Source of the DNA: Norana najaformis
Lineage: Eukaryota; Annelida; Clitellata; Crassiclitellata; Hormogastridae
Reading direction: 5' to 3'
Length of the DNA stretch: 64,000 nt
NCBI GenBank assembly: GCA_964023275.1
Contig: OZ029916.1
Coordinates: 34,679,727-34,743,726, forward strand
Below, one piece after another: positions 1-11,466 of the stretch (position 1 is its first letter; every line of letters begins with the position of its first letter). Position numbers and translations under genes: made by a program. Under the pieces are notes generated by a model that was not told where the DNA came from, searched no databases, and worked only from the letters and a program-made list of their open reading frames with translations.

Positions 1-112
1 AGGTAAAGTAAAATTAAAAGTAAGGCAAAGTAAGATAAGCTGTTATGCTAAGCTAAGAAAAGTTAAGGTAAGGTATGGTAAGGTAATTTTGGATGAATTA
101 TTGAAAGGTAAA
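1..112. repeat. Degenerate GGTAA-type simple repeat
   Basis: The left edge consists of imperfect short units of the kind aggtaa/agtaa/aggtaagg, apparently a decayed pentamer-hexamer array. It lies inside the hexokinase gene, just downstream of the last visible exon on the minus strand. No coding content seen. Confidence 0.6.
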
Positions 113-167
113 GGTAAGTGGGTTAACCAAACTAAAAGACAAAAGGAAAGCTAATAATTCTGTTTAC

Positions 168-3100
168 TTCTCGATTTCTGAGACGTATTTTGTGTGAAAG
201 CGATGAGCCTCTCGGAGTTCATCAGACAAGTTGCCCTTGAAGAGTAGACCTTTCTCAGCACATTCAACAATCACCAGCCGAGCAATCTCTCCCATGTACA
301 TTCCAGATATCATTTTCTCGTAACTATGCAACAGCACAATATGACGGAATACAAGAACCAGTCCAAAGATGTTCAACTGCACTATTATTGACTGATTTAC
401 TTACTTACTTACTGACTGAGTGATGACTGAATGATTGACCCTAAATGCCAATCTGGGCATTACTATACAGTACCTTTTGAGATCGATTGACTGAAATTCA
501 ACAAGTATACTGAAATACTGATTGACTTGATTAGCAAAATTTCATCTGTAACCACAAATCACACTGAAGTTAAAACATAGTAACATAATTAAAGATAGAA
601 TCATAGAACATTTTTTGGATATCAACATTACCCAAGAATCAAAACACTGTATCTTTCAGACATCTACAATTTAAGTGTGCTATATAAGTATCCAGTTACA
701 TTACATTATATAGCAACCTGGCTGCATCATATACCATCACCATGACACCTCAGAAATCATGACATCGGGCAGGATTTAATTTGAATCAATTAGAGAAGAT
801 CTTATTAGACAGCAGAATAAAAGCAAGTTTGGTGCTTACATTTGTTTACCGGGGTTAATCGATTCTTTATCAATCTGAAAATCAGATGACGTCCTGATGA
901 AATCAAGACAACCATTGTCACCGAACGCTCCCCATTCCGTGTTGATTATCACCTAAGACAAAATTCAAGACAGCCATTGTCTAAAAATCATCCAGTTCTG
1001 TGATAATTGCAGTATGGCGGTCATGTTTGTACCTCAGCTGAGAAACTTCAAATCTGCACTTCTGTGGATTACTGTTGAAAAATGATGTGTGATAAATAAG
1101 TAGTTATCTCACCTTAATGTTGACAATAAAAGGAACCCTATTCTGTGTTGTTTGTGATAAACAGTGTTCACAACAATTATTGACAACTACTATGACCATT
1201 TTCTATGTTGTTTATCATCTAAGGACTGTCCCAGACACCATTGCCAATAAACAGTATATTATGATTATAAACCAAAACAATATTCATGACAATAGTTGTC
1301 TACACCTCCAACACTTTCTGCACTGCACATTGCTTAATAAAAAATCAAGACAACTGCTCTCAACTAAAACATTTTTGATGATAATAAATAAACGAGTCAA
1401 ACTCCAACTTGATCACCAAACTGCATCGATTTGATAAAGATTCTCTGTCAAATTCCACTGCTCAGGTCTCTACTCACCTGATCAGGACCAGCTTTATTTC
1501 CATCCCATAACTCCACCTTATCCAGCTTTTCCACATAACATGCATTGGTTCCTGTTCCTGTTAGCAAAGAAAAGACAAATCAAGATATGAAATAACTAAA
1601 CACACAAACATGACTCAAAAATATGTTAGAACCTTATTATAATCCAACCTTTGGGAAGCATTGCAAGTACCTAACTATAATAAAACAGTTATAAAAGTCA
1701 AATCTGGGATCTGTGTTCATAACCGTGATATACAAGAATCTGTGTTAAAAAGATGAATGTTGCAAGGAAATTCAAGTGCAATATTATTACATTACGCAAA
1801 TCATCTGAGCTAATCTGGACACTTGTAATGGTGTTACCATGAAACTCAAGGCATTAATCATTAGTTTCTATTGAACCAGCACTATATAAATTTCCAATTA
1901 CAGTTACAATCAATAGATATTTTCTTTTAAGTAAAATTACATTCCACAGTAACAGTCCTTTGGACAGAACCAGTCAACATCCATGAATGACAATGACAAT
2001 ATAGCCCCAACAACCACTACAACCCAAACTACAATACACTCAAAATATGACTCAAACTCGCTATAAGTAAAGTGCATAATTGAATTAAAATCCATTTGGC
2101 ACTTTTCTTTCCTTTTAACGACTCAATATAAATGCTTCACTGCAACTGCTCAGAATATGATATGGTACAACCTAAAATGACTCCAACTCTAGTGTTGTGG
2201 TCGTGAAAGGCACACGACATCAGACAACCAACAGTGTCATTGAGCAATGCAACACACTCCACATTTATGTCCTGGTTGTAAAAAAACAAGAAAAATACAT
2301 GAAAATTTAGAGGTTTATATCCTGGTTGTAAAAAAACAAGAAAAATACAAAAACTATTCTGAGGCAAACATTCCATGTAATCAGAAACCAAATGTGAAAA
2401 TGTAAAGGAAACAACAAGTCAACAAGTTTATCAAATAGAAAGATAAAAGGCTCTCACATAGCACTATATAAATATCCAGATATATACAAATACAAAACAA
2501 ATGTTTAAATGAGGTCATGCTAAATAAGACAAGATAATTTAATTACTTATTCATCACACGCCCTGATCAGCAACACAGTTCTCTGAGGCAAGTCCCTGAT
2601 TTGAAGGGTCTCTTAATTCAACGATGAATAGAACAACAGCCACCAATCATCATTTACAGCTTACATCACTTGCCAACAAACTATCAATTCTGCACAATCC
2701 ACTGGGACTTGAAACCCACATAACGAGGTGAAATGCAGATACTAACAATCAACCCAAAAATGCCTTTTGACAAACTTAAAGAGTTAAGTGTCTAGGCACA
2801 TATATGCACACATTCTAAGCAAGTGCTATGTGAACTTCCAGATACATTCAAACATACACAAATCCGCTAGTGATGTTTTACGAATGCATGCTGCACACAA
2901 TCACACATGCAAAGAAAACACACTCTTGTCCAAGCATGACTTTCTCACACACCTTGCGGCGCGCAATAGCCTCCTGTAGAAGTTGTACCACGTCCTTGCC
3001 CTCGACCCCAGTACAGCAGAATCCCTTCGTCCACCTGACAAGACGACCGATCGCCAGGTCCTCCTGCTTACATGGAAAAGAGAAGGTAAAGCCAAGTGGC

Positions 3101-6042
3101 AGCGGCTCAGATTTGCCCGTCAAGTTCTGCTCCTTCATAAAGTTGGCAATGCAGTCGGCAATGTGATCAAATAACTGAAAACAAAACAACCACAAATTGA
3201 CTCCTGTTTAAGAAGCACATCTAGAACTACATTCGTAAGGTATTGTAAGGTAACCATTTAATTATTACTTGCTTCTTTTAACAATATCTTAGCTAATACC
3301 AGTCAAAATCTTACTGGGTTTAGTTGCTATTTAAAGCAAAAATCTCAACTAAAAGAATTAACAAAATTAAATGTATAAATGTAATACGTACTGCCTCTCC
3401 CTTTCCAGTCATGAGGTCCTGCGAAATTGGATAGATCTTATTTTTCATATCGACATTTGACCCTTTTAGGGTTATAAGCAGAACACGGAAGTTAGTTCCT
3501 CCAAGGTCGAGAGCCAGGTAATCACCAGTTTCTTCAAACAGCACGTGCAAAAATCAATAAAATTTAAATACATAATTACATATCAGCCAACTGAATAAAA
3601 TTCTGGCAGCACTCAAACCTTCAAACCTAAAAGGTTACCTTACTGGATACTGTATCTTGATGTAATGTAAACAGGTTATGGACACATTGGTCGCAAAATT
3701 TACTTCACTCTTAATCATCATAATGCCTAACTAATAGAAGCATTGGAACAAGAACTACTAATAGAAGCATTGGAACAAAGAACTACTTATATACAGTCCA
3801 TCAATTAATTAATTTTCAGTCTTGCCTGAAGAAATGGCACTGCATATTCTCATAATCTTCCACTCATTAATGCCAGACAAAACCTTCAACTTACAGTAAG
3901 TCTTGCCTATTTGCATCTCTCTGAAAGCAATGCAAAAATGATTTTGCCAGGTTCCAAAAAGGTGCTAGCTAAATGTCTGGTCACAAAACATTATAATATG
4001 ACCAAAACAAAAAGAAACTAGTCACTTAATGAATACAAACATACCTGTTCCATCTGGTAATGACTGTACATAAGTGACAAACATCTTTACGGTGGCTTCT
4101 CTGTTTGTTTTCTTTGATAATCCTCTGTCCATTTCAGTGTTAAGGATGTCAAGGACCTTTCGATAAACATCATCGCCATGTTTGTATTTGTTGAGTACTT
4201 CATTCAGCTAAATTTAAAAATAATCAAATCGTTTAGCTAAATTACAAAAACAGAAATTAAAATGGTTAGCAAAATACCTGGATTAAGAAAAACTATGGGG
4301 TAATAAAACAAAGACAAATAATAGGAAGCATGACAACGGTCATCCTGAAACCATCTTCTGAAATGCAACTTAACTGGGTGGATTCTGTAATTGCAGTTGT
4401 CTTAATTTCACCAGGAAATCAACTGCTTATGAGACTGACAAGGGATCTACTGGTGCTCAGTGAAAATTGCATCAAAAGCAGACGTTGTATTCAATTAACA
4501 ATAAGAAGGTAAGACCACTTGAGCAAAAGAGAGGAACATAAGGAATTTCATGAAATTTGATAACAGTAAGAACAAACTGGAAATGCTAACACATCAATGC
4601 GTGATCTGACAACACTGATTTCGTTACTGCAGATAAAATGCCATGCAACTGAATTGAACATTTTGTGAGTCTCTTTAAAAATTCAAAGATTTTAAAATAA
4701 AGCCAAAATTGACATTTCTGCAGTTACCATTTAAGAAAATTAAAATTCACCCCATTTGCCTGCAGACATGTAAGAGTTGTTTCCACAAATGTATGCTCTT
4801 AGTTTTCATCTTTTGCAATAGTTCATGACAAAACAGTAGGCTAATTAAGATTATTAAATGTTAATGTCCTGCATAACTCAAAATATATCCAGAAAACAGT
4901 GGATCAAGATGAACAAGTAAACCAGGATAATGGCTGCGTCTAACAATACAGTCCCACGTATTACCTGATTTGACACAGCTGGTAACAGCACAAAAAAACT
5001 GTAAAAAAGCATTATGTAATATGAAAAACAAATTAACTAACATTTTGTTTTTTGGTGCAGTCGGCAATGTGATCAAAATCCCCGAATCCCTGAAATGAAT
5101 TCTGACCGGACCCCCAAACTCAAGTTTCTATGTTCAACTCAGATTCCCAAAAATTAAGAAGATAACGTTTGTATGGCAGAATTAGGACTTTTTCCTGAAA
5201 CTCAGTGTCTGCACAACAGGATGGGATATTACACGGGGGAAACACCGAGATTCTATACTTTCGGCTACTGTTGTCCATAGTTCATACTAGTTTTCAGGAT
5301 TTCGACCGCTTTCTATAAAACTGTTTTCGAGAAATCGGGCTGTTGTGTATTTCAGCACTTTTGGGAATTCAGGTTTCAGGGATTTGGGATGACCCCTGTT
5401 TTCAAAGCCACAAATTTCTGTTGCTCACCTAACATGCTTATCTTAACATTATGCCTGTGAATAGAGCTAGTTCCCATGATTCAGCTTTCTTTGGGGCTGT
5501 AGAAATCTCTAGATTACTATTACGATGTTTAGTCGTTCAAAGCCTCAAAATCCTGGTCTAATTAAAGTAATACTATGTTCATACAATTTTTGAATGTAAC
5601 AGCCCCAAACAACTTTTCAAAAATGATCGATAAACTGACGTCTAATTTAGTTCCGTTTGGTTTGTAATATTATTAAATAAAACCTTTTCTCCTCACAGAT
5701 TTTATGCTGTTTCGAAAAAATCGTGGATGAAATGATGCAATCCTATTTCACAATCTAGAACTGATCGCCCTCAGACTACATTGATTCGCAAGTTACGTTG
5801 AAGGACATTATGACCTCTGGAAATATGGACACAGAAATGTCTGCAATCTCTAAACGGATTCTCTGTGGAAAATTTGTCATATTCTACATTGTGCCATTAA
5901 TATCTTGGCTACTTCGTCAGTGGTCTTTAGCAAGAAAAAAGCTTTGCATTCCAAGTAAAAGCCTTACGCTGATTTGCTGAACACGGCCTTCACCGTGCAC
6001 GAAACACCTCAAAAAGTTCCAGATGTGACCAACGGAAAGCAT
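168..6042 (-). CDS. HK: Hexokinase, eight coding exons (3' end beyond window)
   Basis: ATP-dependent phosphorylation of glucose to glucose-6-phosphate in the cytosol, the first step of glycolysis. Minus-strand exons in order: 5968-6042, 4045-4207, 3392-3531, 2953-3174, 2172-2271, 1478-1557, 840-952, 168-323. They join in frame into 349 complete codons plus two bases. Residue landmarks: [12 protein letters not shown] near 85-96 (phosphate binding), LGFTFSFPC at 153-161, WTKGF near 174-178, NDTVG at 211-215 with the catalytic Asp212, GTGTNACY from 234, NTEWGAFG with Glu266, and [10 protein letters not shown] near 302-311. Exons of 163 and 156 bp match classic hexokinase/glucokinase exon sizes. 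The first exon (25 codons, ending VQQIS) is short and weakly conserved. I accepted it because it ends in phase 0, has a GT donor and resembles the glucokinase VEQI start. The C-terminal exons lie left of the window, so one-domain or two-domain form is undecided. Confidence 0.95.
903..1272 (-). repeat. Degenerate tandem copies of a hexokinase exon end
   Basis: The 5' part of exon 840-952 with its acceptor (about 903-956) recurs in diverged form within the neighbouring intron: about 965-1012, 1138-1165, 1197-1226 and 1232-1272. The best copy, near 1197-1226, keeps a cattt-c-tgttg-ttatca-ctaag pattern including the acceptor-like end. None keeps an open frame. They look like old tandem duplications of an exon edge. 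Confidence 0.45.
2264..2349 (-). repeat. Duplicated 3' splice site in hexokinase (50-bp offset)
   Basis: A 36-bp segment at 2264-2299 recurs at 2314-2349 with one mismatch. On the minus strand it holds a polypyrimidine tract, a CAG acceptor and the first exon bases. The gene-proximal copy opens the exon 2172-2271 in frame. The outer copy would encode three similar residues, then Leu and a TAA stop. Confidence 0.85.
3731..3785. repeat. Short tandem duplication in hexokinase intron
   Basis: A unit of about 27 bp beginning ctaatagaagcattggaac is present twice in a row with a one-base length difference. It lies within the intron between exons 3392-3531 and 4045-4207. Confidence 0.8.
5078..5390. 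mobile_element. Putative MITE with ~27-bp terminal inverted repeats
   Basis: Both ends share an inverted sequence: left atcccc-gaatccctgaaa-tgaattc at 5078-5101, right gaattc-aggtttcaggg-atttgggat near 5366-5390. Both termini begin ATCCC. The interior of about 310 bp has no coding potential. No clear target-site duplication is visible. It lies in the first intron of hexokinase and directly abuts a 22-bp copy of hexokinase exon sequence (5056-5077). Confidence 0.5.
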
Positions 6043-6260
6043 GACAATCTGCCAAAACAGTAGAAATAATACAACGATACAATATCCAAAAGTTAATTAT
6101 ACGCCCAATGATTATTCTCGCCTGTTTGTCTAAATCTCAATTTAATCCGAACAAGTCTTGAACGATCTGTCTGTGTATACGACAAGGAGCAGGTTCTCCT
6201 CGGACTCACGTGATCTTTCAGCACGGAAACCTCGAAGGGAGATTATTGCATGTCAGTTTA
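6043..6260 (-). promoter_or_regulatory. Probable hexokinase promoter / 5' UTR region
   Basis: The stretch just upstream of the chosen hexokinase start contains an E-box (cacgtg, about 6208-6213) in a locally more GC-rich patch before repeats resume. Placement rests on the first coding exon, so this is inference; no TATA box or start site was identified. Confidence 0.3.
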
Positions 6261-6544
6261 TAAATGACATAAACAAATGACATTAAACAAAAATCGGTAA
6301 TATGCAGTAGAATCTGGGCAGTAAAAGAAAATTTTCTAGAAAATGTCTAAACCTTAGGCATTCAGCTGTTATTTGTTTATTTATTTGTTTTTTATTTATT
6401 TATTTATTATTAAAAGCATTTATGACGCGAGCAAGGTCAGTAACTTGGAATCTGAGGCGCGGATGCATGTTTCCTAGAGGCCAAGCTGGAGCTATGCAAA
6501 AAGCCAGAGTAAAATAATGAGTTTTGATTTTTCGAATTGGCAAC

Positions 6545-6700
6545 TCGGGCATTTTGTGGTAATAGTAATCGTAAGCTCGAGATTTCTACAGCGCCAGAGA
6601 AAGCGAAGTTGTGGGAACAAGCTAATTCACAGACTCTCAATTAAAACAAAATCGATGTGCAGGAAAGGTTCGGTTCCAGGTCAAGATATAAGTGTTAGGC
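6545..6700 (-). mobile_element. L2-like LINE 3'-end fragment
   Basis: On the minus strand this ends in a GGCGCTGTAGAAATCTCGAG motif followed by TTACGATTACTATTAC. The same end motif terminates the coding LINE fragment at 58060-58720 and recurs near 11710-11830, 16715-16800 and 57790-57870. It is therefore a 3' tail of the same element family, truncated and without coding sequence. Confidence 0.5.
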
Positions 6701-7029
6701 AGGTAGATAGATAGTCAGTTGGCTGTTTCGGATTGGAGCGGAGAGAGATATGAGGGGACGAGGAAGAATCAGGATAAGATTTGCGGAAGAGGAGTGTTTT
6801 CAGTTTTTAGTGAAAGATCTGTGCAGAGTTTGCAAGGGTGAAGTGTTGCTGAGTTCGTATGATGGGTCAGGTAATTGTCAAATAATTCTGGCGGAAGTGT
6901 ATTCCCAAGCAGTGAGGCACCTATGGCTATCAGAGATTTTAATCTCGGGATAGCTCAATCCGTGCACGGAGATCTTACATAAAAGACGCGGCCCCCATTC
7001 AAACGGACAGCGGTGATGAAGGATCTCAA

Positions 7030-7520
7030 AATATGAGCATATTACACCTGTCCTTAAATCTTTGCATTGGCTTCCTCTTCAGCAAAGGAATTGTTTCAAA
7101 TCGGGACTTACAGTTTATAAAACAGTGAGCTATGGCCAACCACAATACTTGAAATCAGTCCTTACTCCCAAGGCTTACCATTATTCAGCAAGGTCATCTG
7201 TTTGTCTTTCTCTGGTCATACCTTGGACTAGAACTGTTCTGGGTAAATGGGCTTTTTCAGTCGCTGAACCTAAATTTTAGAATTCCCTCCCTTTGTCTGT
7301 TCGTTCTGCTCAGTCACTTCTGTCATTTCGTTCTCAACTTAAAATTGACCTTTTTCAAATTGCTTATCCACCGTAGGCTGCCTCTCTGTCTTATGGACTG
7401 ACCTAGATACTGACCTGATTGCAGCTTGGCTTTGGTGTGCCATCGGTTGATGCCTTGTGCACTAGACACTGGCGCATTAGACGTTTCTAATTATTATTAT
7501 TATTATTATCTCACCCGATC
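7030..7520 (+). mobile_element. L2/CR1-like LINE 3' end with ATT tail
   Basis: Plus-strand translation of 7035-7280 gives the post-palm region of a non-LTR reverse transcriptase: TPVLKSLHWLPLQQR, a VYKTVSYGQPQYLKSVLTP segment and a later FSVAEPKF-stop-NSLPLSVRSAQSLLSF stretch. In-frame stops show it is dead. The 3' untranslated tail (tgccatcggttgatgcctt ... cactggcgcatta) ends in an ATT microsatellite at about 7487-7510. The same tail recurs at 17186-17250, 33101-33178, 26341-26405 and 40918-41170. Confidence 0.8.
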
Positions 7521-8747
7521 ACTTCACTGACAAATGAGCAGGGTCGAGGCCATATGGTCGCTATATACAGAAAAGCATGAACATCTGTGCTAACCTCACT
7601 ATCTTCACTCTTTACTGCCTTTCAAAACTTGTCTCTATTCGACCAGACCTTCTGGGTGTTTTCATCAGACTTTCAGTGGACAACTCTCGGCAGGTTTGAC
7701 AAAGTGCAGCCAAAATTTTGGAAAGCCCGACACTTGTCATACACCCTCAACCCAAAAGTGGAGGCTGAGCTGGTTCAGCTCCAGCGAGTTCTAACGATGA
7801 TCAATCACAGCGACTGGTGTAAAGGGTGCTAATGGAACAGGAAACATCAAATATCTTCATATGCACGTTCTGGAACCTGAACACCTATGGGCCGACAGTC
7901 CAGAACATTAACCCAAGGCCGTATGCAGAAAATACTTCATAGGGGTTTCGTAACCTGTTTTTATTTACTAAACATGAAAAAGTTCACAATTTTTAGTCCC
8001 CCTAGTGTTTTGATCGACTTTTTCTGATGTTATTAACCATGTAAAACGTTGATATTTCCTTATTTTCTCCCTCAATAAGAGCACAATCAGAAAGGTTTTG
8101 AGGAATTAAAGTTTTTATTTTTCTATTGGATTAATATTGAAGGACATATAAATTAAACTGTTAGCCAGTTATTGATTTATAAGAAAGTACATATTTATGA
8201 CGACTTCAGAGAATACTGATAAATTCACTGAAAAACGAGCATGGTCGAGGCCAAACGATCGTTATATAAACACTCATTCAGATTTACATTTAAGTGGAGT
8301 CAAATGGAGCTTCACTTCCAGAATATCTCGCTTATTTTGAACCTCGGATACATCAAATCGTTGATTGTGGTCCCTCGAACTTTGATATAATGAAGTCTTG
8401 CTGTACAATAAACTCAGGAGTTAGGCAACACTACTCAAATTTGTTGAATCAAGGTTTTACTCTCGACTCAAGAGATTTCTTGTGAAAATAAAACGAAATA
8501 TGCATTTTGAAAAAATGAAGGCACTGAACACCTCTTGTAAGAAAAAATCAAAATGCAATCTTGCCAACAAAACTGAAGCATTTCTGGTTATGGTATGTCT
8601 AACCAAGATTTTCTCAGATATAAAAAAACAGAGTTTAAGTTTGCCAACAACAGAGCAACAGAAATTCAAACATCAAGAAGTAGCTTCATTCTGACTGAAA
8701 TGCCATTCCAAATTATTTTCTCATCAGAAATCTAAACAGATAAAAAA
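7521..8747. other. Intergenic, repeat-derived, no gene seen
   Basis: Between the LINE tail and the ASB stop codon. Two related short segments (about 7528-7572 and 8220-8275) share a gagca-ggtcgaggcca core with elements near 11290, 17000 and 31855, so they are interspersed-repeat termini. The short open frames here match nothing I recognise. Confidence 0.4.
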
Positions 8748-9943
8748 TCAAAGTGGCATCTCATCCGCAAAATAGAGATACTTTTGAACTGCAACAGGAA
8801 TAGGAAGACGTTGGGCTCCATAGAATACATTTTTGTTTAGACTTCGACGAACAGCAATTCTCGCATAGTGCTGCAGTGGCTGAACTCCCAGCATTGCACG
8901 GATCCATTGACCCAGATTGGCAGAATTTCGGTAGAGCTACAAGAACAAAATCTGTAATCAAAAGCCTACCTTAACGCACTAGAAAGTATGAGAAAATTAT
9001 TTTAATAATGAGGTAAGGTAGACTTTTGATAACTAAACCAAAGAGTAGAAACAAGGAGAATTTTTATCTAATCTAATGATTCAGACACTGCTAATATTTT
9101 CTAGAATCAAAATACTGATTTACCAAAATTTGACTCTGGATGATGATTAAAGTTTCGACTATCCTAATGATTAATGCAAGATTCTTCCACATAGCTTATA
9201 TTCCCCTTGTTGTTTTGAGCGCCAAATTTTAGTAGGCCTTGGCCTACTAAAATTTGGCGCTCAAAACAACAAGGGAAATATAATCTAACATGATCAGCAA
9301 AGAAAATATTCACAACTATGCTCATACCTGCAACACATGTCCTGTTGGCAACTGGTTTCCTGCCAGATAAAACACTTTGGTCAGTTGTTGATAACGTTCA
9401 CACAGTTCCGTAAAACGATTGAACTGAAACCGTTCAAGATTTTCAACATGCAGAAGATTTGGTGTTCCAATCACCATGAAGCAGAGAATGTCTTCAGAGT
9501 ACCTGACCCAGCGTGGTGTTGATATCCCAGAAATATTCTCCTCTCCAAGCCAGATCATTTCAGGGTGCCAGGAGGAATTCTGTAGCAAAATCTGGGCACA
9601 TTTTTCATTGCAAGTACGCAGTGCCAGAGTCAGCGGAGTCAAGCCAAAAAGGTCCATCACATTCACATCTGCACCAGCGTCAATAAGAATTTCAACCAAA
9701 CTTTGGTTGCCCTTCTCGCAGGCCAGATGCAATGCTGTCCTTCGGTTTTCTGTGTAGAGAGGAGTATTAACCAAGGCAGAGTCACTCTCTTCTATCAGCT
9801 TAACGACACTGTCCAACATCGTATTTTCTACAGCTGTCCTCAGCTTCACCACTGGACTAAGGCTATTGAACAGCATTCCAAACATGTCATCCATTTTATC
9901 TGCAAGAATGAAATGCTTATACAAAGCACAGGAAGCAGCCAAC
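8748..9943 (-). CDS. Ankyrin-repeat and SOCS-box protein (ASB family), last two exons
   Basis: ASB proteins are substrate-recognition subunits of cullin-5 ubiquitin ligases: the SOCS box binds elongin B/C and the ankyrin repeats bind the target. Two exons, 9328-9943 and 8748-8936, join in phase 0 and end at TGA, giving 267 residues. About residues 32-123 form ankyrin units, the clearest being RRTALHLACEKGNQSLVEIL followed by IDAGADVNVMDLFG and LTPLTLAL. The C-terminus reads PLQHYARIAVRRSL, then LPIPVAVQKYLYF, the SOCS-box pattern of PL-HL-R--IR, then LP-P--L--YL. The 9943 edge is a CAG acceptor and no in-frame ATG precedes it in the exon, so a further 5' exon must exist upstream; I could not place it. 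An internal Met lies at residue 17. I cannot assign a specific ASB number. Confidence 0.85.
9197..9282. repeat. Near-perfect 42-bp palindrome (hairpin)
   Basis: Left arm 9197-9238 and right arm 9241-9282 are reverse complements with one mismatch, separated by only two bases (tt). It lies in the intron between the two ASB exons. The arm core reads gttttgagcgccaaatttta. Possibly a foldback element or a recent palindromic duplication; see findings. Confidence 0.9.
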
Positions 9944-10780
9944 CTGGAGTAAACAAATAAGGATTATCAGTCTTCATCGTTAACATCACAAAACCTTAGA
10001 TCAGTAAGATTCCAAAGCCTTAGTTCAGGAAGGTTAGAAAACTTTAGTTTTGCCCACTTAAGCAATGCAAAGTAATGACCATTGCAGTAGTGATGGTCTC
10101 CATCACAAAGTCTAGAGAACAGGTTTATTCTAAACCGATCACTTCCATAGTTCTGTTATCACAATTCAAAAGGCACCAAAAGATGATCGCATCAAGTGAA
10201 ACTTTTTCACAGAGTATTTGCGGTTACTCAACCAAACCAAAGTTTGGTTTTAAATTTTCTATTTTCTCCTTTGGAAAGAATCGTCCTCTTCCAATACGAC
10301 GCTGTGGAACTTTACCATGCCCTGTTATGCAATCACCTTTAAGCTTGCACAACAAGAAGCCCGCGGTGGTGCAAGTGCAAAGTATAAAACAGCCAAACGT
10401 AAAACATACGTCCTACTACTGAGCTGGTGAGTATGTGATAAGTTGTCATTTACTACTGTTGTCAAATTATTTACTATAAAAGAATAGAATAAAAGCAATT
10501 TAATACTGTGATGCTAATGTTTATAAATATTGTGTGGGAAATAAAAGTACCGCGTAGTTAATACTGTTGCGTTACCAAATATTATTGTTCAATTCCTTGG
10601 ATTTATAATAGTTACGCAAACTGTTTGCTTTTATGTAGCGTGTTTTGATTTACTTCAATTTAAAACATAAAATCCCGAGCAATTTTATCAGTTTATAGCA
10701 AATAGTTCCTCAACAGTTTCAGCCATACGCGAAGTGGATAAATCGCATCAGATTTGGTAATAGTTGCCGTTGCAAACCGG
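9944..10780 (-). other. Upstream region of ASB gene, 5' exon not located
   Basis: The missing ASB 5' exon and promoter should lie in or beyond this interval. An open frame of 115 codons on the opposite strand (10075-10422) has no recognisable family features. No exon with the right phase and donor could be chosen with confidence. Confidence 0.3.
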
Positions 10781-10789
10781 TATAGTCGT

Positions 10790-11430
10790 AGTTGTAAATT
10801 CGGGATATCGTAATCGTAACCATGAAATATTTAAACCGCGTCTTAAAAGCTAAGGGGAGGGTACCAGCTTATTCGCGAGCGCTGAGTCAGATCAGTGGGA
10901 CTGTCCTAAGATGCCATGACAAGAACCATGTCCTGTTGACATAAGACCAAAGAGAGAAGAGGGAGAGGAGCTGTTAACACGGAAATTAAGTCGAAAGAAT
11001 CAACTTATTAAAAGGGGTACAATAAGAGGGATAATGTCCAAAATAGTATGTAGATGTTAACCGTTTGCCCATATTGTAACCCTAACAGTTGTCGGTTGTA
11101 TCGAAAAACTAACAAAACATCAACATTCATTTCGATTTTCTGTTTTTGACACGATTCTAACCATTTATATCGCACTAAATTTTGCCAGATCAAAACATTA
11201 CTATCGTCGTTATCAACAACAACATCAGGAACAGTAACGGAAGTAAAATAGGCGTAATAAGTAAATAAACTTGTTTTTTTCATAGCTACCGTATTGTCTC
11301 GGCCCTGCTCGTTTTGAAATGAATTGATCAGGTGAAATACTTCACCACCGCTGCCAGTTTGAATGGGCGTGGCACCATTTAAGGCCCCAGCACACGGACC
11401 GTGCTAGCCAGAGATTTAAATTTTCTTATA
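10790..11430. mobile_element. Interspersed-repeat fragments (same family as 16.7-17.1 kb)
   Basis: The block 10810-10970 (cgtaatcgtaacc..., accagcttattcgcgagcgc, gagaggagctgtta) parallels 16715-16870. The block 11285-11415 (ggccctgctcgtttt, then a caccgctgcc-gtttgaatggg segment, then cggaccgtgctag) parallels 16990-17070 and 31855-31972. Together they are pieces of one interspersed repeat without coding sequence. Confidence 0.5.
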
Positions 11431-11466
11431 CGCTTCAGCAATTAAATTGTTCAACTACATATTAGC

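Noticed and set aside
1117..1434. 105-codon plus-strand open frame antisense to hexokinase
   Set aside because: Overlaps the intron between two clear hexokinase exons; composition follows the degenerate exon-edge copies and no family resemblance was seen.
10075..10422. 115-codon plus-strand open frame upstream of ASB
   Set aside because: No domain or compositional support and no splice context; the minus strand is expected to carry the ASB 5' region here.
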